A stretch of 64,000 nucleotides of DNA, taken from the NCBI RefSeq assembly GCF_000003815.2, contig NC_049994.1, positions 15,994,489 to 16,058,488 on the forward strand, written 5' to 3'. Origin of the DNA: Branchiostoma floridae. Lineage: Eukaryota > Chordata > Leptocardii > Amphioxiformes > Branchiostomatidae. A program made the translations under genes and the position numbers. The notes under the pieces are model-generated. The model did no database searches, was not told the origin of the DNA, and saw only the letters and a program-made list of their open reading frames with translations. Of the stretch, positions 1-9,400 are shown piece after piece (positions within the stretch are counted from its first letter, which is position 1; each line of letters opens with the position of its first letter).

Positions 1-1
1 G

Positions 2-1906
2 GGGAGCGTGTGGGGGGTGGGGAACCTGGTGGTGGGGGGTACATACTCTGCTGAGTTTGCGGTGCAGTACAGCAAAGAGGGCAGGATGCTGAGGATGTTT
101 GATCTACAGGCGGCAGTGGGGTACAGAGGAGTTGCCGTGGACACCAGGATGAACCACATCCTCATCACACAAATCACAGGAGATGGGGACAACAGACATG
201 GTGAGGTTTTGGTGTTCAGGCCAGATGGGACACTTGTGAGAACCGTGAGAACTGTGGGTCAGCAGCCCAGGATGAAGCTCCCGCGGTTCCTCACAGTGGG
301 CAGCGAAGGGAACATTCTTGTGTCAGACTGTGACAACCACCGTGTCTATGTGTACAAGGAGGACGGAGAGTTTCTGTTCCGGTTCGGCGGCAAGGGAAGT
401 GGTGAAGGTCAGCTGAAGCATCCCCATGGCATCTGTTCAGACAGGGCAGGTAACATCATTGTGGCAGACTGGGGAAACAGGCGTGTGGAGATGTTTGACA
501 AGACAGGAAAATTCCTCAAACACATAGTTAAAAACATGAGGTGGCCTCATGCTGTCGCCATAGCAACACAGGGACAGCTGGTGGTGAATAATGTAAAGAA
601 CGAAACAGTCTCTATATTTCACAACTCCTGTTGCGAAGTTCTCCAACAACAGACCATACTGTCAGGGGAGTTTCTCCCATCTACACCAATCCCAGCAGCA
701 CCTGCACCAATCTCAGCAGCACCTACACCAGTCTCAGCAGCACCTGCACCAATCCCAGTGGCACCTGCACCAATATCAACAGCACCTGCACCAATCCAAG
801 CAGCACCTGCACCAATATCAACAGCACCTGCAGCAATCCAAGCAGCACCTGCACCAGTCTCAGCAGCACTTGCACCAATCCCAGCAGACCCTGCACCAAT
901 TACAGCAGCACCTGCACCAACCTCAGCAGCACCCACACCAATCTCAGCAGCACCTGCACAAATCTCAGCAGCACCTACACTAATCCCATCAGCACCTGCA
1001 TCTAGTAATGACACAACAGGGGACAGAGCTCACCATGGCAACCAAAGACAAGGGGAGGATCAGCCTCAGAAGGTGACATTTGGTGAAGGGGGATCTGGAA
1101 CAGGACAGTTTTGGTATCCAGTTGGTGTTACAGTGTCAGATGAAGGGGAGATCTTTGTAGCAGACAGGGAGAACCAGAGAATCCAAGTCTTCACCCTGCA
1201 GGGAACATTTGTGAGACAGTTTCCAACAGTCGTGGCAGGTGGACAGAAGATGGATCCACATGACGTGGCCATGGATGGGGTGGGGAGCCTGTGGGGGGTG
1301 GGGAACCTGTGGGTGGGGGGGACAGACTCTGCTGAGTTTGCGGTGCAGTACAGCAAAGAGGGCAGGATGCTGAGGATGTTTGATCTACAGGCGGCAGTGG
1401 GGTACAGAGGAGTTGCCGTGGACACCAGGATGAACCACATCCTCATCACACAAATCACAGAATGCGGGCCGTTCCACCTACATGGCGAAGTTTTGGTGTT
1501 CAGGCCAGATGGGACACTTGTGAGAACTGTGGGTCAGCAGCAGGGTATGAAGCACCCACGGTACATCACTGTGGATAGGGAAGGGAACATTCTTGTGTCA
1601 GACTGTGAGAACCACTGTGTCTATGTGTACAACGAGGACGGAGAGTTTCTGTTCCAGTTCGGAGGTGAGGGAAGTGTTGAAGGTCAGCTGAAGGGTCCCC
1701 TTGGCATCGGTACTGACAAGGCAGGTAACATCATCGTGGCAGACAAGGTAAAGGGTTGTGTAGAGATGTTTGACAATAAATGCAAATTCCTCAGACACAT
1801 CATTACAGAGACGGACAACCCATGTGCTGTTGCCATGGCAACCCAGGGACAGCTGGTAGTGACTGATGCAGTGAAGCGCACAATCTCCATATTTCAACAC
1901 ATTTAA
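2..1906 (+). CDS. NHL-repeat protein with internally duplicated propeller, 5' partial
   Basis: The frame is open from base 2 to the TAA at 1904-1906, so the start lies left of the window. Repeated blades of the type FGGKGSGEGQLKHPHGI followed by I-V-A-D-x-x-N-R-R-V are NHL repeats, which fold as a beta-propeller and usually bind RNA or protein, often at the C-terminus of TRIM proteins. No RING or B-box is visible in this part. The protein holds two nearly identical halves: the segment beginning GS(V/L)WGVGNL occurs at about 2-625 and again at about 1287-1903. Between them lies a Pro/Ala-rich linker of 7-residue repeats and one further NHL blade (FGEGGSGTGQFWYPVGV). No intron interrupts 1.9 kb. 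The gene is convergent with the PDIA5 exons that start at 3266 on the other strand. It could be a TRIM2/3/TRIM71-like C-terminus or a free-standing NHL protein; the missing 5' end decides. Confidence 0.85.
   Translation, partial: GSVWGVGNLVVGGTYSAEFAVQYSKEGRMLRMFDLQAAVGYRGVAVDTRMNHILITQITGDGDNRHGEVLVFRPDGTLVRTVRTVGQQPRMKLPRFLTVGSEGNILVSDCDNHRVYVYKEDGEFLFRFGGKGSGEGQLKHPHGICSDRAGNIIVADWGNRRVEMFDKTGKFLKHIVKNMRWPHAVAIATQGQLVVNNVKNETVSIFHNSCCEVLQQQTILSGEFLPSTPIPAAPAPISAAPTPVSAAPAPIPVAPAPISTAPAPIQAAPAPISTAPAAIQAAPAPVSAALAPIPADPAPITAAPAPTSAAPTPISAAPAQISAAPTLIPSAPASSNDTTGDRAHHGNQRQGEDQPQKVTFGEGGSGTGQFWYPVGVTVSDEGEIFVADRENQRIQVFTLQGTFVRQFPTVVAGGQKMDPHDVAMDGVGSLWGVGNLWVGGTDSAEFAVQYSKEGRMLRMFDLQAAVGYRGVAVDTRMNHILITQITECGPFHLHGEVLVFRPDGTLVRTVGQQQGMKHPRYITVDREGNILVSDCENHCVYVYNEDGEFLFQFGGEGSVEGQLKGPLGIGTDKAGNIIVADKVKGCVEMFDNKCKFLRHIITETDNPCAVAMATQGQLVVTDAVKRTISIFQHI
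687..1003 (+). repeat. 21-bp coding minisatellite (7-residue Pro/Ala repeat)
   Basis: About fifteen 21-bp units encode heptads such as SAAPAPI, STAPAPI, QAAPAPI and PADPAPI inside the NHL gene. The frame is kept throughout. The array forms a flexible linker between the two propeller segments and is expected to vary in length between alleles. Confidence 0.85.
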
Positions 1907-1950
1907 GTCAACACCAGCTGTCCATGGTTTGCCATAATGATAGTGGTGAC

Positions 1951-2394
1951 TAGGGGTGGGTGCCGGTACACCGTACCAGTACAGTTTTTTCTTGTTGGAC
2001 CAATCCAGAAAAACTGGACCTGAAAAAAATCTGTAGACCAGATGTTGGACAGATTAAACAATGAAGAGATTTTAATCGGCAGGTGTCCATGCGTTTGGGG
2101 GGCTTACAGGTCCAAGAAAATAACAAGAGTTGATCATCCAAACTTCTACAGTCAATCTTGGTCTAAAACAGGCAGTGTTGTTTATACATATAATAAAAGA
2201 TTTTGAAAACGCCAATGGGCGTTGGATACTTCACCGAACAGAATCCTTTGTACTGAAAATGACCGTTGTTCTGAGTATCGACTATTCATACGTTTTCACA
2301 GCTAATTAGGTCCAGGTTCAGGTCCGGACCTGATCCTCTGGACCTACATTGTAAACTGCATCTGTACCTTAATTTTCTGTACCGGTACCCACTA
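1951..2394. mobile_element. hAT-like MITE with TAGGGGTGGG ends
   Basis: The ends are inverted (TAGGGGTGGGTGCCGGTAC on the left, GTACCGGTACCCACTA on the right). The interior is rich in GGTCCAGGT and GGACCTG words. A second member sits at 7321-7754, where an 8-bp target duplication supports hAT affiliation. No matching target duplication is seen here: the right flank is a stray copy of the NHL gene end. Confidence 0.7.
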
Positions 2395-2452
2395 CAGGGA
2401 CAGCTGGTAGTGACTAATGCGGTGAAGCGCACAGTCTCCATATTTCACAGGT
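2395..2452 (+). pseudogene. truncated copy of the NHL gene 3' end
   Basis: This stretch matches 1845-1902 of the upstream NHL gene (GQLVVTNAVKRTVSIFH in translation), then meets RY and a stop. It abuts the right end of the MITE exactly, so it is a broken third copy of the last NHL blade and not a gene. Confidence 0.75.
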
Positions 2453-2694
2453 ACTGAACCTGAGTCAGGTGTGGAAAAGATTTTACCAAAAGGCAGTATC
2501 ACTGCCTGATCTAATGTTTTATAATATACAAACTGTGTTGTGTTTAGGAAATGTAATGTCAGCAAACCCAATGTAACCCAGAGCAACTACATTGTATGTA
2601 ATGCTATAGGAAAAGAAAAGTGATCTAAACCAACTCAGTTTTAACTGACTGAAGAGCTACTCTAGACTTCACTGGTCATGTCAGAGAAAACAGA

Positions 2695-2930
2695 TACTAA
2701 ATTGTGTAGTATTTACAGTTTTATTGTACCGGGAAAATTCCCCTCGCTCTTTACGACAAGCACAATGAACAGTAGACCACGGCTTAACGTCCTGTTCTAA
2801 GAACAGCAACCCTTTCTGCGGGTAGCGTGCATGTTGGGCAAGCAACACAGCCAGAATCAAACTCATGGCTTCTAGATGCAGAACAAGGGCCGCTAACCAC
2901 TGGACTATGAACGCTACCTTTGGACATGTG
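2695..2930 (-). mobile_element. tRNA-derived SINE
   Basis: Read on the minus strand it has a tRNA-like head (a CAGTGGTTAGCGGC box-A-like word, then a box-B-like segment) and a body containing TAAAGAGCGAGGGGAATTTTCC. The same element lies in the other orientation at 13086-13330. A body fragment is at 24955-25035. Confidence 0.6.
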
Positions 2931-3065
2931 TAGAATGAATTATGTAACTATTGACTGTACTACAATTTACAAATACAATATTATTGTTGATTTTGTCTTC
3001 AGAGTGGTGAAGGGCAACCTGTTTACCCATCCCTTTTAAGTTTCATATTTTGATGAATTAATTAG

Positions 3066-3244
3066 AACGGGGTAACCTACATCCGTATCTTTTTAAAAAC
3101 TGGCATATAGGGATATCAAGTTGATGGAGGTTAGTATCAAATACTATCTTTTTAGTGTTGCAGTTTAATACAACCTTTGGTGAGTTAGTAACACCCTGTT
3201 TTCAAAGCAACGGACATAGGTTAACCCCCGGATAAAGGTGAATT
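3066..3244. mobile_element. MITE, GGTAACCTATATCCGTTG family
   Basis: It has short inverted ends: GGGGTAACCTACATCCGTAT on the left and CAACGGACATAGGTTAACCC followed by GGATAAAGGTGAA on the right. The inner inverted part is TATCAAGTTGATGGAGG. Family members lie at 5396-5605, 7275-7941 and 54579-54911. It ends about 20 bp from the splice donor of the last PDIA5 exon seen. Confidence 0.6.
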
Positions 3245-3265
3245 ATCGTTAACAGTTGTACTCAC

Positions 3266-3426
3266 TCCTTCATGAAGTCCACTATTTTATCCGCCGTCCT
3301 GTCGTTGAACCCGAAAGCCTCCTCTCCGTCCTTGAAATACTTGACCGTTGGGTAACCTTTGACCTCAAACCTTTTAGCGACCTGAGGTGACTTGGTTGCG
3401 TCCACAGCCGCCAAAACGCCATCAAT
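3266..3426 (-). CDS. PDIA5: PDIA5-like exon 13 (end of second a-domain)
   Basis: Acceptor ATAG precedes ATTGATGGC and donor GTGAGT follows AAGGA. It encodes IDGVLAAVDATKSPQVAKRF, then a GYPTVKYF strand with the cis-proline typical of thioredoxin folds, ending KIVDFMKE. The exon ends in phase 2, so another exon must follow; none is recognisable in 1907-3265. Confidence 0.93.
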
Positions 3427-6400
3427 CTATGAAGATGAAACATGTTTGAATGAATAAACTTTTTGGCATTAATCTCTTCACAGAGGATAGGAAGTATGAC
3501 GAAGAACAGTTACTTCAATTCATCGACAACTCACAGAAACTGAAATACTTCCTATACCTTTGGGTGTATAGGGGCCCATCTCTGTTTCTATGGCCATTGG
3601 GCCACACAGACGTCTACAGCAGGTCCACTGGTACAGTAGAAGCCACTTTATTGCATAGCCTATTCGCCAGTGTATTTCGTGCAATTATCCAGCTGGAGCA
3701 ATAATGCAAACTTAAGTTATCCAGCTGGACCGCACCAGTTTGCGAATTGGGAATTCCATGTAATCCACAGAAGTGTGCAGTAATCCATTGTGCAATTAAC
3801 TGGCTTCTACTGTACTAGAAAATAACACTTATCAGTTATAAACGTTTCCAAAAAAAAGCAGGACGGTCCTACACTTTCCTCCTTGAGGGTGGTCGCTGCC
3901 TCGTCATATTCTGGCTTCATCTTCTTGCAGTGACCACACCCTGTAAAACAATGACAACACATCTCTGTCACTGAGAGTAACATACAATTTAGACGTGAAT
4001 TAAGGTGCAAGATTCATGTCAGTGAGACCATCTGATATATACCCCTAGTTAGACTGTACACTTAGTAAATCAAAAGAGAACTGATCACATGGTGCGTAGA
4101 ACATGACGAGTATGGTGCTTATTTGTTTGTTTGTTTGATTGTTTGTTTGTGTGACTCACATGGTGCGTAGAACATGACGAGTACAGAGGCGTGCTCCTCC
4201 ATGTAGGTGTCGAATGTCTCGTCGGTGAGATGGACCACGTCTGACTCCACATCACTCCACTCTGGCTCAGGGGCCTTCTCTACTGGAGGCTGGGGACTGG
4301 GGGAGATTTGTGTGTTAGTCAGTCAAAGTCAAAGTTCCTTCCCGCGCCTGATGGCGCATAGGGAGGCGCCCATCTCCGTTTCAGTAGCCTTTGGGCCACA
4401 CTACGCAATCACTACAGCAGGGGGCTAGTCCACTGGTAGTGGTGTGTGTTCAACTTCCATATTCTTTCCCGAATGCTGAGTGCTAAGCAGAGAAAGAAGC
4501 ATGTACCATTTTTAAAGTCTTTGGTATGACTCGGCCGGGGTTTGAACTCACGACCTACCGAATGCAAGGCGAACACTCTACCCACTAGGCCATTGCACCG
4601 GTATTTGTGTATTAGTACAGGCTGCAAATTGATTTTTTTTTAAACACATGATCAACTGGAAGATTACCGGTAATATAAAAATAGAGTCAGTACCAGTACT
4701 TCACTGAGTGATTAAAATTTCCTGTTTTCATCTTGTCTTGTTTCTAAATAGCTCAACTAATTTGGTATTTTCACATTCATCATGTTAAGATTTATTTCAT
4801 TCACATTAAACAAAATCCTTTCAGCAAATTAATTTGATTTTTCAAAGTCTGAGAGGGAGTCTGCCTCTTCGTGGAGCAAATAAAGAGAAATTCAAGATGA
4901 CTTCATTGGCTTGTCACAGTTTAAAAAAAAACATTTCCCCCAGCCTCTATTTTCAGCTTTTTTCTAACTAGTCCGTCAATATTATATATTTCATTGTAGG
5001 ATTAAAATCCTTTACTAAATCCTTGGTACAAACATCTTGTAAATGTAAATGTCTTCCTCAGTTGTTTAACACTCTCAGGATCAGAACATTGTATGAGAAA
5101 CAAAAGCTACATGTACAAGTTGCTACCAATGGAAGGATTTGGGTGCAATTAGAGAAGGCGTTTAATACTCACTCCTTCATCCAGCTAACTATGCCCTGTT
5201 TGTTGTTTTCTCCTCCATACTTGTACTTCTGCTTTCCACCCCTGAAAGTACATCAAACTTTAAGCTACACTCCAATTGGTAAATAGTAGACTGTTTAATT
5301 AAGTCAAGATATCTAAGAAATTGACAGGGTCATAGAATTAATGTATTTTACAAATGGTTGAGACAAATGAGTCTATAATTCATCAACTCATTAGGTAACG
5401 CTGGTTTACCTTTATTCGCTGGGTGACCTATATCCGTTGTCTCAAGACGGCAGGATATTTAGGAATATCAAGTTGACGGACGGTGGTTTGAATTTGCAAT
5501 ATCTTCAAAATATTGCAGTTTGAAACTACCATCCGTCGAAGTGATATCCCCAAATATCCTGTATTTAAACAAACCAAATATAGTTTGGTGACCCAGCGAT
5601 ACACTTTCTCTGACACTTTGCAAAAAAAGAAAGCGACTGCTATGTTACTTACTCGAAGTACAGTATAGTAGGGAACCCTGTGATGTTAAACTGTCTCCTG
5701 ACAGGTTCATTCTCTGGTTTATCCACATCCATTCCTGCTAGTGTCTGCAACAACACAGAAGTACATGTAGGCATATTAAGATATCTTTATGTTCCTTCTC
5801 AATGCCTAGAAGAACACACAAGATTTACGTGCTTTACCCCATCTTCCTGCTGTGGGGATAGTACATGGTTGGGAGTTCTAATCCTGGCTGTTGTCTCATT
5901 TGTTAGGATCAGATTCTAAGCCCTGGTCCACTGTTCATTGAAAAAATAAATCAATATTTTCACAGACAATGAATCTGTAAATGTTCTAATGCTACAAAGA
6001 GACCACTGTCCATGGCTATCTGTTTCTAATGCAGTGCAATACTGCCCCCTAGCACTAGAGCACAGCATTGCATGTGTACAATATGCAGTGGAACACAGCT
6101 TAACTTTTATCATAGAGACTCCAGCCCTTCCAGTAGCTTGCACATCAGACAAGCAACAACATCTGAGTCATTAACTTCTGGACCATACATACAAAGAAAG
6201 ACATTGTAAAGTGCGTTTCAACATACATGTACACACAAAGAAAAAATATTAAGAGACAATAAAATCATAATATCAAACATAAACGGTACTCACAGCTTGT
6301 CCTTTCAGTTCAGTAGCTGCTGCAGCATAGTCTGGTTTCAACCTCTTACAGTGGCCACACCCTGCATTGGAAAAATACATCAAGATATACATAAATCAAT

Positions 6401-9400
6401 TGATAAATGAAGACTCTCATTGTACATATTATTTATCCCACTGGTCAAAAGTGTTTTACTCTGTGTACCATCCTCAGTAGTGACCCCTGGCTTAATCTTT
6501 TAGCTGGCTTAGAACCAGCAAAATGATTAAGACAGTGGTCAGTTCAGAGGATAGTACCCAGGGTAAAGCACCTTTGCTGTTAGTCAATGTTTTGCAACAT
6601 CCACAATGCATCAAATACAAAGAAAAGATCTCAAACTGTATAAATAAACTAATACTACATGTATCATAAATGCATTGAGACCTGTCTGTCTAAGTTCTCT
6701 AACAAAAGTACTATAATACAAATGAAAATGCCCAATTTCATGATTTTTTTGCACATGTTTACATGTTCCTAACATGCCTTCAGCATTCTCCCAGATCCCA
6801 TAACAGTATAACCAATACAACACACATTGGTGCAAAATTGCTACCTTAGCATGCTGAGTGTTAAATACACCCAGAAAACATCAGAGTTACCTACATGGTG
6901 CATAAAACATCATCAGGATCGGAGTCTTTTCTTTTTTCACAAGTTTGTTCAAGGCCTGTAAACAACAGAACACAACGTACGTGTAAAACAACATGCAACC
7001 CCACAAGGCAACTTCTTCATTCAGATTGTGCCACAAACTTCAAGGAAAAATCATGCAATATGCAAAAGTTTGCAAAAGTTAATCAGTTATTCTCTTTCTT
7101 GTGAAATTTTAAATGTATCAAATATAGCTGTCACTTTCAAAAAGAGGATTCCCCATACATTGTACATGCAACACTCAAACCTTCAAAGCAAACATTATGT
7201 TAACTTGATCAACTTGAGAGTAGTAGTTAGAGGGTGTTGTTTTAAGTCTGCTATAGACAAGTTTGACTATAACGCTAGTTTACATTTATCTGTGGGATAA
7301 CCTACATGATGTGTACACGTTAGGGGTGGGTACCGGTACAGAAAATTCAGGTCCAGGTCCGGTTCAGGTCCAGATGATCAGGTCCAGGTCCAGACCTGAA
7401 CCTGTACCTGATGCAGTATGACTCATACCAATGGTCCATTTCACTACAAAGAAATCTGTTTGGTGGAGTATTAGACTTACACTGGCGTTTTAAAACCCTA
7501 CAACGCTACCTGCACCTGTACGATTGGCTTTAAAACTTGGTAGAAATTACTATAAACTCTACTCTACTTCACTCTTGTTATTTTCTTCCACCTGCAAGCG
7601 CTAAAACGTGTGAATGCTTCTTAAAATAATCTGTTAATGTTCTAATCGGTCCAACATCCGGTTCACCTAATTTTTTTCAGGTCCGGTTTTTCTGGACCGG
7701 TCCAATAAGAAAAAACGGTTTTGTACCGGTACGCTGTACCGATACCCAGCCCTAGTACACGTATATCCATTAACGTTGTTTTTAAAACAAGATATTCAGG
7801 GATAGCAAGTCAAAAGATGGTGCAATATTGTGGAAAATAACTGTGATATGTCAAAAATATTGTCCATTGACTTGATGTCCCTAAATATGTTGTTTTTAAA
7901 AACAACAGACATAGGTTACCCTGCAGGTAAAGGTGAACTAGATTTACTTGGAAGTAAACAAAATAAGAAGAAGAAAAAATAAAATGAATAGAAGACACAA
8001 ACCTTATCGCTTTCCACGTGTACAACATCCTTCGCGGTGGGGTCCTCCTCCCAAGGAATGTCGCCCGTCGGGTCACGCAGGAAGTTCATCATCGACTACA
8101 TGGGAAGAAACAAGATGGCAGGTTGCCATGAGGTTTGGGTTTTTTTTTTCTAAATCATGTTCGTAGGGCCTGATGTTACCATCATGGTGATGAAGAGCGG
8201 CCCATAGCGATAACTGTAGCAGCATCTCTTCTCCCTAAGTCAGAAACATCAAGCTTGACTTCACTGACTCAATAGGCGAAGCAGGGGTTACGAGGCTGCT
8301 CGGGAAATTCCCTACCTCAATTTGGCCGGAATGGTTTGATCCGCCACATCGCACCATCGCACATGTGGCGGGTTCTTTTACGTGCCCGGGGTGTGGCTCT
8401 CCCCAAACATGGGACCTCCATTTAACGTCCTATCCGAGGGACGACTCATTTTCACTTGAGTAAAGTGAGGAAAGTCGCGTAAAGTGCCTTTCCCAAGGGC
8501 ACAAGACCGGCAACACGGCAGGCGGATTCGAACCGGCGACCTCTCGGTCACGGGCCGAATACACTACCACTGTGCTACGCGGCCCCAATACGGGGTTGTT
8601 GACATAGAATCTAAAGGTTCTGGGTTTGAATCCCTAGCAGCCCCAAACAGCACACGATTCAGGTGAAAACAAGTACCTCAATACAGTTACATGTACGTTG
8701 TAGAGATCAGTAAATTTCTTCATCCTCTTGGATAGGACATAAAGTAGAGGTCCAGTGTTTGAGGAGAGCCACACCTACAGCCAGGGGTCTAGCCAGCGTC
8801 CGTTTTTCCGTCAATTGACGGAAATTTGCTGTGTCTGACGGAAAAATTTTAAAACCAATCCGTCAACCTTGGCGGACAAAAATCCTAGGTGGAAGCTACA
8901 GGTGGCTTGGGGACGCCGTCCACGGCCGTAAAAGCCACACACTGTTTGTTTTGCTATTGTTATGATTGTTGACAATGTGTGTCGGCGCTCTTTCGCATAT
9001 GATAATCTCATTAAAACCCGTTTTTCAAGGTCTCAGTTCAGTCCTTCTAATTAATTTTCGCAGTTTTCGCGATGATTGCAATTGGCTGACGGAAAAAAAT
9101 TTCGAGCTGGCTAAAGCCCTGCCTACAGCACTTTAACAATCCCCCACACCAAAAGTGTTTGAAGAGGTTTTGGGAAACCTCTAATATTACAGTGTACATT
9201 TCACAGCCATGATTATGATAGAAAGGCAGAAATCGACAGTGAATGTCAATCTACCTTGTAAGTTTCTTGTCTGTCATAACCTTTGTTGAAGTCACCATCC
9301 CTGAAGAAGAAACAAAAGAAAGTCTCTTGAGAACTTTTCATCACTTTTCAATGCAACAATCGATAACAAGCTGTTAATCACAAGTTTGACAGAACTTCAT

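Noticed and set aside
619..1014. Minus-strand frame encoding an Ala/Gly-rich repeat protein
   Set aside because: It is the complement of the Pro/Ala heptad array in the NHL gene; no independent evidence.
1907..3265. Hidden third a-domain exon of PDIA5
   Set aside because: The minus strand was read for a CxHC active-site segment and cis-proline strand; only MITE, SINE and NHL-fragment sequence was found.
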